A stretch of 64,000 nucleotides of DNA. Origin: Vombatus ursinus. Lineage: Eukaryota; Chordata; Mammalia; Diprotodontia; Vombatidae. The DNA is taken from assembly GCF_900497805.2 (NCBI RefSeq), contig NW_020954719.1:6606268-6670267 (forward strand), read 5' to 3'. The position numbers and the translations under genes are program-made. The notes under the pieces are model-generated. The model was not told the origin of the DNA. It saw nothing but the letters and a program-made list of their open reading frames with translations, and did no database searches. How positions within the stretch are numbered: the stretch's first letter is position 1; each line of letters begins with the position of its first letter. Shown here in pieces: positions 25,380 through 37,965 of the stretch.

Positions 25380-26640
25380 ATTTGGGGCAGAGTGCCAGAG
25401 GATACCTAGCACGGGGCATGATGATGTTGAAGATGGTGATGGTGGTGGTGGAGTCAAAACCAAGCAGAGCAACTAGTGGCAAAGGAAATGAGCACATCTC
25501 TCAGCTGAGAGACAAGCTGAAATAGGCACACCAAGTAGCCATGACTTTGGTTGATCAGATCTATGACTGACACCAACAATAGTATGATGTCTGAGTGCAT
25601 TCTCAAGTCTTCCAACAAGAAGGCAGAGTCTTGTTGAGGAATTTTGGCATTCAAGGAATACACTAGGTAACTGATGATGGAAAACTAATCAAGACTAAGT
25701 TGTTGAGAGAATGGGCAACTTGCTTGTTTACAGAATAGCCTCAGAGAGGAGGAGACCCTAACAAGACATTTTATTGCAACCACTTGTTTATCGATTATAG
25801 GAGAATTAACCGAATTTTGGGGGGAGCAGGTGGAGAGAAGAAATGGACACTTACCTCAGTAGACTCTGGCCAAAAGAAACTACCCACCAGCTCTACAAAG
25901 CTTGTCTGAGCCATATACTGGCCCTGAAAGTGACGTTTCCAATGAAGGAAACATTGTGTTCTATTACTCAACAACCTTGCCTTGAGCAAAGGGGAAACCC
26001 AGTTCAGATGGGGCAAGAGGAATGAACCCAGAGTCAATTATTTTGTTACCTAGAAATTCAGTTATAGAGATTCTTAGGGAACAGGAACAACCCATAGAGT
26101 ATGGAGTATTGTTAGCCTGCCTGTCCCTCCTAAAAGTTCAGGATCAGGGAAGCAGGACTTACAACTATGATGGTAAAGATGACCATCCACTCAGGTATAG
26201 ATAGGGGGCAGATAGATCAGCAGGTGGAAAAAAGCCAGACCCCTTTGACCAAAGACCAAACTAATGTATGTTACAGGTAAATCAGAAGAAATTATGTATC
26301 TAATTAGGCTAGAGGTTGCCCATGTAAAGTGTAATTTGAAGGTGATTGCATATGTTTATCAATACATATGTTAATTACTACTTGTTAATTACTATGTTTC
26401 AGTTATGTATGTTTTATTATTTTTCATTATGTGTATTTGCTTATTTACTTGTGGTGAGCATGTAGTACAGAAATATCCATCTGATAAGTATGTACTATTC
26501 GGCCCTTTTTTTTTCATATACGGTAATGATCAGACTTGTGATTGTTCTTTAATGTTTATTGATATTGGTAACTAGTTAGATGTTTTAATTCTTACTGTTG
26601 ATTATTTATTTGAATACTTTGAGTATGGGAAAAAAAGGGA
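25380..26640. other. no gene recognised; possibly flank of the gypsy fossil
   Basis: Contains a (GAT/GGT)n-like patch at 25,420-25,450 and short ORFs only. Confidence 0.35.
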
Positions 26641-26644
26641 ATAA

Positions 26645-26890
26645 GAATCTATACAGTGCCTGCTATGTGACAGGCACTGTGATAAGTGCTTTGCAAATAT
26701 TATCTCATTTAATCCTCACATGGAGGATAGGTGTTGTTATTATCTCCATTTTACAGTTGAGGAAACTGAGGCAAACAGGGTTAGGTGACTTGCCATGGGT
26801 CACACAGGAAGTATCTGAAGCCAAACTTGAACTCAGGTTTCCTGAGTCCAGGTCCAGCACTCTATCCATTGTGATACCCAGCTGCCTCTG
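26645..26890 (-). mobile_element. MIR/THER1 SINE, antisense
   Basis: GCAAATATTATCTCATTTAA, CATTTTACAGTTGAGGAAAC, TCACACAGGAAGTATCTGAA and an end in CTCTATCCATTG...CAGCTGCCTC follow MIR in reverse. Confidence 0.8.
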
Positions 26891-26944
26891 GATATTCATG
26901 TATTCTTAGGATGTGAATGTACTATGTCCTGCATATAATTAATT

Positions 26945-27860
26945 TTTTTCAAAGCTTTTTTTTAACATTCATTTTTAAAATTCCAAATCCTTTCCCTTTA
27001 TCCTGTCCTTCCCCTACCTATTGAGAAGGCAAGCAATATGATGCCTATTATACATGTGAAGTCATGCAAAACATATTTCCACATGAGCCATGTCGCAAAA
27101 AAAAGCAAGAAAAATAAAGAAAGTGAAAAAATATGCTTCACACAGTGGATACAGCACTGGTCCTGAATTCAGGAGATCCTGAGTTCAAATCTGGCCTCAG
27201 ACACATAACACTTACTAGCTGTGTGACCCTGGGCAAGTCACTTAAACCCATTGCCTAGCCAAAAAAAAAAATAATATATATATATATATATATATATATG
27301 CTTCAATCTGCATTTAGAGTTCATCAGTTCTCTTTCTGGAGATGGATAGCATTTTTCATTATGAGTCCTTTGGAATTGTCATGGATCATTGTATTGATCA
27401 GAGTATCTACATTTTTCACAGTTGATTATTACAATATTGTTACCATGTACAGTATTCTCCTGATTCTGCTCACTTCACTTTGTATCAGTTTATATACATT
27501 TTCCCAGGTTTTTCTGAAACCATTCTCTTTATCATTTCTCACAGTACAATAATATTCCATCACAATCATATACCACAGCTGGTTCAACCATTCCCCAATT
27601 GATGAGCATTCCCTCAATTTCCAATTCTTTGCCACCACAAAATGAGCTACTATAAATATTTTTGTACATATAGGTCCTTTCCTTTCTTTTTTGGGATACA
27701 GACCTATTTAGTGGTATTGCTGGCTCAAAGAGTATGCCCAGTTTTATAGCCCTTTGGGCATAGTTACAAATTGTTTTCCAGAATGGTTGGACTAGTTCAC
27801 AGCTCCACCAGCAGTGTATTAGCATATCTATTTTTCCACATCCCCTCCACCTGCATATAA
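26945..27860 (-). mobile_element. L1 3' fragment with a SINE in its 3' UTR
   Basis: Minus strand encodes decayed ORF2 C-terminus (LIHCWWSCELVQPFWK, compare L1 HCWWDCKLVQPLWK) followed by 3' UTR down to 26,945. A SINE splits the UTR at 27,141-27,295. Confidence 0.85.
27141..27295 (+). mobile_element. WSINE1-type SINE in L1, with target duplication
   Basis: Body CACAGTGGATACAGCACTGG to TGACCCTGGGCAAGTCACTT, then A-rich tail and (AT)n. ATATGCTTCA flanks it at 27,131-27,140 and 27,296-27,305. The first ~15 bases of the SINE head are absent. Confidence 0.85.
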
Positions 27861-27924
27861 TTTAGATATTTGGTCACTGAAGCACTCTGTTAAATGATAC
27901 TTTATATGCTATGTCTGTTTTAAG

Positions 27925-30570
27925 TATTTTTCTTTTGTTTTTTAAATAAGTTTTTAATTTATGTCTTTTGTTTTTTACATCATCATATCCCCCTTCTTCC
28001 TCCTACCTGAGAGCCATCCCATATAATAAAGTGTTTTTTAAAGACAAAATAAAAAGAAAAGAGGAAAAAATTAGCACAACTAACCAATGCATTATGAAAG
28101 TCCAAAGACGTAATGTGTGGGTCTTTCACTACCATGAAGGCTTGCATTTGGGGGGGTGGGCAGGAATCCTTCATATCTCTTCATTTAAGTCATGTTTGAT
28201 CTTTACAGTTTTGCTGCATTCACTATGTGTGTGTGTGTGTTTGTCCTTTCCATTTATATGTTGTAATCACTGTGTATATTGTTTTCTTAATTCTGTTTAC
28301 TTCACTGTATATCAGTCCACGTGGACCTTTCCATGCTTTTCTGTATTTATCACATTCATTATTTCTTACAATACAATAATACTTCATTACATTCATGTAC
28401 CACAGTTTGTTTAACCATTCCCTAGTTGAGGGGTATCTACTTCCTCCCCACCAATTCTTTATCACAAAAAGTACTGCTATAACTATTTTGGTATATATAG
28501 GAACTCTCTTCTTATCCATGACTTCCTTGGGGTATAGGCTTAGTAATGGGGTCTCTGGATCAAACAAGATAAACATTTTAGTCACTTTATTTGCATAATT
28601 CCAAATTGCTTTCCAAAATGGTTATTATGTGTATTCTTAATGTACATTTATTTTCAATGGTACCTTCCTATGATTATCGAGGACATGAGGATAATAATCT
28701 TTTTTATCTCAAAGTGTTGGAAGTTTCATTTGATGCCTGTGCTACATAATTATAGATTTCAAGTATATCCTAGCTTGTGATCTTGTGTACCTAATTTTTT
28801 CTACTGAGAACTTTTTCCATTATTTAACCAGAACCAAAATAGTTTTGATGATTACTGCTTTGTGATATATTTTAAGATTACTGATAAGTTCACATACTTC
28901 CCATTTTGTTTTTCATTATTTCCTTTCAATTCAATTTAATAAACATTTGTTAAATACTTACTATGTGCCAGGCACCGTGCTAAGTGCTGGGAATACAAAA
29001 AGAGACAAAAGACAGTCCCTGCCCTCCAGGAGCTTACATTCTAGATTCCTGACCTTTTGTATTTACAGATGAATTTTAAAATTATTTTTTCTAGTAATAA
29101 GTAAAATCCTTTAGGTAGTTTAATTGGTATGACATTGAATCAGTAAATTAATTTAAGTAGTATTGTCATTTTATGACAACGTTTAATAAGAGACACTTGT
29201 CTCTTTGTTAGAATGTGCAAGCATTTCATCTTTGCTTAGTTCTTTCCAATTACTTAAATGCATTTACCTTTCTAGGTTTGTCTTAACTCCTATTTTTGCA
29301 TTTCAAAGTTTCTAGTCTTTTCATTAGTGATACTTGAAAGACCTCTCTATTACATTAATATTCAATTCCTCCTCCCCAAGGATCATATTCAGTTTTGCAA
29401 TGTAAGTTATTCTTAGTTGTCAACCTTTTAGAATATCACATAATTTTCTTGATGATCCTGACTGTGTTTCTTAGTACTTGAATTATTTCTTTCAGCTACT
29501 TGAAGTATTTATTTTCTCTGAAAGCTTGAGTTTTGAGCTATAATATTCTTAGGTATTTTTAGTTTGGTATTTCTTTCAGGACAAGATAGTAGGTTTTTTC
29601 CTATTTTCATTTTCCCCTCTACTTTGCCCTAAATAGATCAAGGAAGGTTTCTTTGATAATTTACTAACATGTGGTATCTAGGGTTTTTGTTTGATTGTGG
29701 TTTTCAGTGAGTTTAGTGATGCTTAAATTATCTCAACATATTTTTCAGCTCAGTTATGTTGATTATAGATATCTTAAATTTTCTTCTTTTTAAAAATCTT
29801 TATTTTCTTCTAATATTTCCTGTCAAGTTATAGAATCATTGAGTTTCTCCATTCTGTTTTTCAGGGAGTCCACTATCTGGCTGAGGTTTTCCAATTTCTG
29901 TTCTAAACTATTTATTCTCCTTCAGTTTTTTTCTCCATGTAATTACTTTTTAATTTCTTGATTTATTTTTTTCCAATCACTCTTGTAATTCATGTGGCCA
30001 TGCCATTGTTTTCTTCCTGGGTTCTGTTTGTACTTGTGGATCTCCTCTCTGGATTTACCTCCTGATCTTCTTTTAACCAACAGTATTCCTTCACTGTGTT
30101 CAGTGTCTTTTGATGTTTACTCATCTTTGCAGCCTCAGTTGCTGGATTAGGACTTTATGTCACAGCCAGGCTCTACCCCCTCTACCATTCTTAGATGGGT
30201 TACGTAGGCACTCTTGATCCAGTCCCCTCTGGAGTCTGGAAACTCCTCCCACTGCCACTGCCACTCTGGATGGGGTGGCTCGTATCAGGCCGGCACTTTG
30301 CCTAAATCCCTGGCTTCTATCTCAGTCTCCAGGGGATCCAATGTAGATGATGGCCTCTATCTGTCTCTGTCTGCATCCTTTTGCAGAATACTCAATGGTG
30401 GATTGGTTTTGTTCCTTTTTGTGACCCTGTCAGATCCCAGTTGGATATTTGCAGATTGCTCTGGTCTCAGACTTCTGCAAGGGTCCTGGTATCTTAGTTC
30501 TCTGAAGAACACTGCAGCTAAGAGACCATATGGTACTCTGTTAGGGTCCCTTCAATATGTATTAAACTAA
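27925..30570 (-). mobile_element. L1, decayed, ORF2 3' end joined to ORF1/5' region
   Basis: From 27,925 up: an L1 3' UTR of a different subfamily from its neighbours, ORF2 C-terminal sequence (IGEWL-type region at about 28.4 kb), finger-region remnants (28.8-29.2 kb), then ORF1 coiled-coil (LENLSQIVDSLKNRMEKL readable on minus near 29.87 kb) and probable 5' UTR. The ORF2 5' two-thirds is missing. An L2-tail-like segment interrupts it. Confidence 0.65.
28922..29045 (-). mobile_element. L2-tail-like segment inside L1
   Basis: CAATTTAATAAACATTTGTT, CTATGTGCCAGGCACCGTGC and GGAGCTTACATTCTAG interrupt L1 ORF2 sequence. It may be an L2-mobilised SINE carrying this tail. Confidence 0.65.
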
Positions 30571-30574
30571 TTTT

Positions 30575-32290
30575 CCCAGCTCACTTGTTTATTAAAAAGA
30601 AAAATCATTTTCTTATTTTCATTGATGTCACCTGTTTTTATGTCACATTCCTTGGGAAAGGGTAATTCTTCCAACAAAAGTCTTTTGCACCGTGTAATTC
30701 ACAGGCATCTTGGGACTCAAAGTCCCCAGTCAGACAGTCACTGGTGATCAATCAAAGGAGTTCTCTGTTCACTATGAGCAAGAGGTTGGGAAGCATGTCG
30801 TGGGGTGGGAAAGTGCCCATCAGACAAAGATTTGTGCCCTGTAATGTTATCAAGTCGATGAGGGCAGTGCAGAGTTCATTCAGTTCATCAAGGGCTCTCC
30901 TAATCAACCCTCCCCACCTCTTTATATGTCTGAAAGAGATCACAAATCTAGATGGAAAGATGTACCCAAGTTATATTGCTACATGTTTACATTTATCTCC
31001 AATACCTGGGCTTCTCAACCTAGGCCTGAAAGATCATTTGCCATGCCATTGCAAATAATAAATGTGCAATATATATGTAAGGGAGGAGGGGATTTAGTTC
31101 ACTTTCCACTGCTATAGTTGATGTAGTCACATAAGGCAATGAGTTGTTAACAGAAGTAATGGGATGTTAATGCATTCACAAGGTATTGATCTCTTTATGA
31201 ATGTGAATACCCTTCTCTAAACATGATACCATGCTGGTAGCATGTAGTAGGTTCTTGCTGTTTGTTAACTGCTAAAGAATAGGTTATTACATTTTTGTTA
31301 ATTGAAAATTAAATTAAACTTTAAAAATATTTGCTTCAATGGTTTTTCTTTTCCTAGTGGAGGGTTGGGGAGGAGAAAAAAATGTTTCTAATTGGAAAAA
31401 AACTTTTTAAAAAGGAATAGGTTGAAACCTTACCAATAGAGTATATGTTCTGGAGGGAAGAAGGAGGAGAGAGATGCAAAATGATGGGGAAGAAATGCAA
31501 GAACCATGGAAACATAATGAAAATCTCTCCAGCAGCATTTGGCATTGCAACAGAGGAAAAATTTAGACAAACACAGGAAGCTATTTTCCTCTTCAGGACA
31601 AAGTTCATACAGCAGATTTCCTTATGTAACATCTGTCATGTGGTCATACCAGGCCTCCTTTATGAACTATAGGCTCTCAATAACAAAAAAAAAAAAGATG
31701 GATGATAAATTAAAGGAGCCACAGTGGCCTATTCTGATGCCAGAGGAAACAGATCTCTCAGAACAATCAATTCAAGAGTGATTCAGCTGGAAGGACTTGC
31801 TTAGGCAGTTTCGGAGAACTGACTTGGGATTCCTCACTCCTCTTCAACAGAGAACACTGCACTCAACCTCATATACCCTTGCTGTAAAATGGAAATGAGT
31901 AATGTTTACCTCAGAGCAGCAACATTAGGCTAATTAATGTTTTTGAAGTGACTTTGAGAACTATTGATGAAAGATATTGTATTTTGTAACATAGATTGGC
32001 TATGTTTCTGTCAGATTCAAAACAGACTTTATTTTGGTCACCATTTGAGCACCTGCTTGATACCATGGAATTGCCCAGGGTAGCTTGTGGTCCTGTTCCT
32101 CTTGCTTATCAAAAGAGCATCCAAATGGGTTTCTAAACATGGGCTACCTTTGCATCATGTGGGATTCCAGGGCTATTAACAAAAGCTTACCCTCTCTGCT
32201 TCTGAGAAAACAAGCATTCTCTGACTTGAGCAAATGTTTTGGTGAAATGGGAGTTTTATTTGGGATTAGAAACCATGGGGTTAAGAAACC
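30575..32290. other. no gene or named repeat seen
   Basis: Mixed sequence, possibly unique, with no coding signal or splice-bounded exon I could defend. Confidence 0.4.
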
Positions 32291-32299
32291 ATGAGAGAT

Positions 32300-32440
32300 A
32301 GCATGGAAGTATAGTGGATAGAAGAGCTGGCCCAGGAGTCATAATAAAGACCTGGGTTCTAGTCCCACGTTCAATATATACGGTTGTACGATTCTGCACC
32401 TCACTTAACCTCTCAATGCCCCACGTAACGCTAAGTCTAG
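32300..32440 (+). mobile_element. SINE, WSINE/MAR type, decayed
   Basis: AGTATAGTGGATAGAAGAGC, CCTGGGTTCTAGTCCCACG and CACCTCACTTAACCTCTCAA give the tRNA-like head and body order. Confidence 0.6.
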
Positions 32441-32444
32441 AAGC

Positions 32445-33901
32445 TGGAGAGGTGAATCACAGGTCTAGCTTCCCCAACTCCCCAAAAAAGGGAATTTGAG
32501 AAAGGTAGCTAGCATTCACAGGAGACTATATGTAGGGTAACAGGTTCAGAGGCCTGTTGAAAATTATTGTGCCTCAGGTTTCCCATGTGAATGTGGGTTG
32601 CAAGAGAGGAGAAAATTGCTTTAAGGAAGCTAAAAAAGCATAGTGGGGAGCATCTTTGAAGCACTGGACCTGTTAGGTAAGTCTTTTTTAAAATCCACCA
32701 CAAATATGAAGGACATGGAAGTCACTCTGTTAAGAAAGCAGGTGGGAGATTGATTTCTGACCTCCAGGAGAGAGGCTTTTATTGTTGATAGTGCTGCTGA
32801 ATAAGGGCCAACAGGCATATCCCAGAGGAATTTTGCTGCCAAGCAAGGCTGCAAAAAGAAAGCTGACCCAATCTTTTTTTTATACTGACTGCCTGCTCAG
32901 AAATTATATCAAAGGATCACATTGAGAGACCCAGCCTTGAAGAAAAGGGGAATTATTGAGACTTTACAGGAGATTCTGATTCTGAATAAGTATTTAAAGG
33001 GAAATGGAACGTACAGCAAGCAGAGAGAAGCAGTATATTCATTGCCTTTGTATGGAACTATTGTTCTGCTCTGTGCCCCTTTGCCTGCCTTGGAGAGCTT
33101 CTCCCTGCCAGCTGTTCAGGAGCAGCCTCTCTGTTCTTTGTGGACCCCCAAACTGAGTGCAAACAGTGGGCAAATGTCTCCCAAAGTAGTACATACACAG
33201 AATTATTATGCATGTTGTATATACACCAAATTATTTGCGGTCAATATTTTTAGACTTTGGTAATATTTTCTGGTATGCTGCAGCTCCACACTCTGGGTTT
33301 AAAAGCTGTATATATTTTAAAAATTATGATATCATATTTTCAGGGAAAGGTTAAAATAAAACTCAAATGATCCTTCTCAACAATAGAAAGTCAACATTTT
33401 TAGAGCGTGATATAAATATTTAAAAAGTCTTTAGAAGAGGAAAAAAAAACCCGGGTGGGTGTGATACAAGGCAATCTTGTCACTGGATCTTTTTGCCTTG
33501 AATCTTCATTCTGGCAGAAAAAAGAAGCACTCCTATTTTTTAATATTTCTCTTATTCTCTGAATGTTTTAAATTGGAAAAGAGCCCATCCAAATGTAACA
33601 GGAGGGGAAAGGCCTTGTGGGATGGGTTTGGAATGCCATTCAGCAGCCTAGATCCCTCATAGAATGTAAGCAGAGATTTTTTTCTTCAAAATGACCAATG
33701 ACTGAGGAGGCATTTTACCCATCCTCCCTACAGAGAGGGAATGCATGGAACACCTCAGGGTACAAAATAAGACCAACATTTTTGGATGTTGCCAGTACAA
33801 GAATTTGTTTTGCTTGACTATGCATATTTGTTGCAAGGGTTTTGTATTTTTTTCCAATTCGGGGGAGGGGAGGAAAAAAAATAGGTTTTTGCTATTTAAA
33901 A

Positions 33902-33941
<40 letters not shown>

Positions 33942-34335
33942 TAGAGACTATTTCAGTTTTTTAATCTTTCTATCTTAGTACATGGTATTTGATACATAAA
34001 TACTTATTGATTGTTCACTTGATTAGGACTAATTTGAAGCACTTTTCCATATTAATTACCTTCTTTATATTTTTAACACACTTTCCTGTATTCCCTCTTC
34101 TGAATATAACACTACAGTCCTCCTTTGCATCTTCCATTGTGAAATCTCAAAGATTTCTCTAGAGTAAAATGGAACTTGTTGCCAACAGAACCCTTCTCAT
34201 GCAATGTGGCTTGAAATGAGAGTATTTTACTATTTTCATTATCAAGTATTAGTTATGGTGAAAGGGACAGAAATTTAACTGTTTATCTCTGCCTAGGACC
34301 CATAGATACCCTGACAGCCTGAAAGGTCTTCAAAC
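32445..34335. other. no gene or named repeat seen
   Basis: Includes a (GT)n at 33,906-33,936. ORFs are short and unsupported. Confidence 0.4.
33906..33936. repeat. (GT)n microsatellite
   Basis: About 15 perfect GT units. Confidence 0.95.
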
Positions 34336-34340
34336 TATAG

Positions 34341-34530
34341 TTTTTGTTGTTGTTTGTCCTTCGATCTTGAAAAGGACCAATGACATCAGGAGGATGATGT
34401 CTTAACTTGCAAGTGAATTGGATTTAGGTGAGGCAGGGCTGTGCAAAGTCATTAGCCTCACTTTTTCCTCTAGTCATTCAGAGTCCAGTGGCAAGACATA
34501 GGTCAGGACAATTGGCAATGGCCACTTCAA
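34341..34530 (-). mobile_element. SINE of unnamed family, copy 1
   Basis: Starts GTTGTTGTTTGTCCTTCG on plus, with AAGGACCAATGACATCA and AGTGGCAAGACATAGGTCAG. It is the reverse complement of 37,768-37,965. The end rich in GTT repeats looks like a SINE (AAC)n tail. Confidence 0.6.
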
Positions 34531-34667
34531 ACTATGGAAACTGATTCTCATCCCCAGTTGTGTTTTAGGTCCCCCTGCTAAATGCCATTCTGCCTACTAG
34601 CCAATTCAACTCACAGTTCTACTTGAAGGTAAATACCAGGGGGTTTTCTAAGAGAGAAATCAAGCAA

Positions 34668-36000
34668 TTAATAGGCATTTATTAAGCACTATGCACCAGG
34701 CACTGTGCTAGGTGATGGAGACACAAATACAAAGGTGAGACAGTCCCTGTGCTCAAGGAACTTACATTCTATGGGAAGGAAATAATATGTTCACAAATAA
34801 TGTGGGTATGATATGTATATGTATATATATGTGTGTGTGTGTGTGTATACATACATATACAAATATATAAAATAAGCATGTGCATGTATATGTATATATT
34901 AGCATGTATGTATACATATACACGGGCATTATAAGTATCATATTTATACATATGACATATAGGTATATAACATATATACATGTGTATATATGTTACATAT
35001 AACATATACATATATAAAATAAATACATAGTTATAGGGGAAGAAGCACTAATAACTGGCTATTGAAATATACCAGGCCAAAGGTGATGAAGACCTAGACT
35101 AGGATGGTTGTGTGTGAGTAGAGACAGGGGAGATGTAAGAGATATTGAGAAGGTAGAATTGACAAGACTCAGCAATTGCCTGGATATGGTGGGGTTGAGA
35201 GTGAGTGAAGAGACAAGGATAACTCCTAGGTTGCAAATGTGCGACCTCTCTGGAAGGATGATGGTACCCTTAAGAGAAATTAGAAAGTTAGGAGGAAGAG
35301 TGTATTTAGAGAGAAAGATAATGAATTCTGCTTTGGACAAGTTAAATTTAAAATGTCTGTGATGTCCAGATGGACCCATCAAGCAGGCAGTTGCAGATGT
35401 AGAAGTGAAGCTCAGAAGAGAGATAAAGGATGTTTATATACGTTTGAGAATCATTTGTATTGAGATGATAGTTGAGTGACTTCATGGGAGCTGATGAGAT
35501 CAAAGAGAGAGATGGAGAAAAAGCCTAGGACAGAGTCCTTGAGTAAATCCACATATAGAGAACGGGACATGGATGAAAAATTTGCAAAGGAGGCTGAGAA
35601 TGTACAGATAGGAAGAAAATCATGATTGAGCAGTGTGAAGAAAACCCAGGAAAGAGACAGTATACAGAAGGAAAGGGTGGTCTATAGTATTAAATACTGC
35701 AGAGAGATCAAAAAGGATGAGGACTGAAAAAAGATAATTGTATTTAGTAATAAAGAGATCACTGGTGACCTTGGAGAGAGCAGTTTCAGTCACATAATAA
35801 GGAAAGATATTAGATTTTCATGAGACTGAGAAGTGAATGGGAAGTGGGACAGTGTATCTAATGAGTATAGATAAGGTTTTTTCTAGGAGTTTAGCTATAA
35901 AAGGAAGAAGGGTTTTGTAGGGCCAAGTTAAACATTTTTAAGGGTGGAGATCATCTGGGCATTTTTATAGGAAGCAGAAAAAGAGCCAGTGGATAAGGAG
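34668..36000 (-). mobile_element. L2, antisense, including reverse-transcriptase region
   Basis: 3' end at 34,668 (TTTATTAAGCACTATGCACC on plus), then a TATG-rich microsatellite, then L2 body. On minus at 35.06-35.38 kb the reading resembles the L2 ORF2 C-terminus (LSKAEFIIF, CNLGVILVSSLTLNPTI). Near 35.7 kb it resembles LLDLSAAFDTV in decayed form. Purine-rich sequence to about 36,740 may be its continuation. Confidence 0.75.
34805..35030. repeat. TATG/TGTATA-rich low-complexity tract
   Basis: Alternating pyrimidine-purine sequence including (TG)n, expanded within the L2. Confidence 0.9.
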
Positions 36001-37274
36001 AGATTAAAAATTAGGGAAAGAAAAATTCTTTGTTATAAAGGAAAGCTTTTTTGGAGGAGGTAGAGGAGGAATACAAAGAAAAATGTGGGTGATATAAAAA
36101 CAAAATATATCAATAAGAATTATGTTTAAAAAAAAGACAATTAGAGAAATAAAGGGGCAAGTTCCTGGAGGTGAGAAGACCAAGGGCACAAGTAAAGGGG
36201 TTGGCATTGCCAAGGAAAAGGATGACCTCATCTCTGTAATTGCAGCAAAAGAAGCAAAGATGGGAGATTTTCAGTGAAGTATGAGACCAGGTCCTCTGCT
36301 TGAGTGGAAAAGGAAATGGTAGTATAGGTGACTTGAGAAGAGAAACACTGGAACAGCCATTGTGGGAAGACTCAATCAGAAAAGAGTAAGAGGGTTGGCA
36401 TGAAGCAATAAAGGCCCAAATGAGACTGGCTAACATACATTTATAGGGGACCCAGTAAGCTCAGTCATATGATTTCTCCCAGAAGCATTTGGCAGGAGCA
36501 GAGAAGATAGATGGTAGAATCTGATATGTTGTTACTAACAAAACCCCCAGATAACAGAAGAGAGACTGAATTTCTCCCAAGTGTGAATGGTCTACATCTG
36601 AGAGAACTGATGGAATGAAGGAGGAAGAAGAGTGTACAATAGCAGTAATCCCCCAATTGTCTGGGAAGCACCAAATGTGTCCTGTACAGCACTTGGAGAA
36701 TTAAAACTTTCCTCTTCTCAGAGGAAATGAACATTGGGTGGCAGGATAGAGCTGGAGATACCTGGAGTATTTTCTGGGTATCATCATTAGTGATAATTCA
36801 ATACTAAGGAGTTTTCATTAGTCATCCCCATAATAATCTGACTTCTAAGAGTTCTGCCCAGGATTCAGTTTTCACTGGAGGCAATATAGAGTATCAGATC
36901 AAAGTTTCTGGGGGGCAAGCCACTTAGTGTATTTTATTCCTTAGTGTAGAAGCAAAGTCTTGCTTATAGAGTCATGCTCAGAAAGAGTCAAAGAGGTGAG
37001 GAGCAAGCTTCTAGACTCCCAGTTCTTTTCTTTTTTAACCACTACAGAGCCCTTCCTTCTTAGCATATAATAAAAATAAATGAAAATAATCATAGACTAT
37101 ATCTGGGAGTTGGCCTTTTAATGAGCTTCTTTTCTGCTTAGTGGTACTTTGGTATTCATCTGGCCACCTCCACCAAGAGGTATCTGTGCTCAGGGTAAGC
37201 TGATAGTCAATTATGTTTGTTGTTTATGTGGCATTGGAGACAAATATTAAATACTAATTAAAAGAGAGCAAAAT

Positions 37275-37660
37275 GATCACACTAGTTTTATTGAGTACCC
37301 ACTCCATGCCCAACACCATGCTAGGTAGTATGAGGAACATGGAGTAAGTATAAGACATGGCCCCTGCCTTCTAAGAGTATGCAGTGTAGGTGGAAAAGCA
37401 TGACCAACACATGTGAAATAATGACCAGCAGTATAGGACACTAGTAAAATAAAGTGTTACCTTGGGAGTAGACATCTAAAGCAGTTCAGAGGTGATTGAG
37501 ATCACTGAAGGATGGAGAAGGCATGAAAGGGAAGAAGCTTAAGCAGGGGTGGAAGCAAAGGTATTAATTACTCAACAATGGAGAAGTGAGGTAGGGACGG
37601 ACATTGACCTCTTCAATAAAGTGAGGCAACTAGCCTGATGAGAACAGAGGAAGGTAGACT
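37275..37660 (-). repeat. L2 remnant, antisense
   Basis: TTTTATTGAGTACCCACTCC, CCCAACACCATGCTAGG and CTGCCTTCTAAGAGTATGC follow the L2 3' end in reverse; body decayed. Confidence 0.55.
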
Positions 37661-37767
37661 TGGGGGAATGAGGATAATGTCAAATGGGAACATATGGAGG
37701 GAAAAGGGTGCTGGATTGGAATCAGAGTTTGATTCTTGGCTCTACTATTTACTAGCTATATGACTGC

Positions 37768-37965
37768 CATCAATCATTGGCCATCGCCAATCATCTTGAC
37801 TTTTGTCTTGCCACTGGATTTTGATGACTCTAGAGGAGAGAGTGAGGCTGATGAGTTTGCACAGGTCTGCCTTACTTAAATCCAAATCATGTACAAGTCA
37901 AGACATCATCTTCATGATGTCATTGGTCCTCTTAAAGAATGAAGGACTAACACAACAATATGATT
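37768..37965 (+). mobile_element. SINE of unnamed family, copy 2
   Basis: CATCTTGACTTTTGTCTTGC, GATGACTCTAGAGGAGAG, GTCAAGACATCATCTTC and TCATTGGTCCTCTTAAAGAA, ending in CACAACAA. Inverted relative to copy 1, 3.4 kb away. Confidence 0.6.

Noticed and set aside
30214-30570. 118-residue plus ORF in a relatively GC-rich stretch.
   Set aside because: It overlaps the antisense L1 5' region and shows no domain or splice context.
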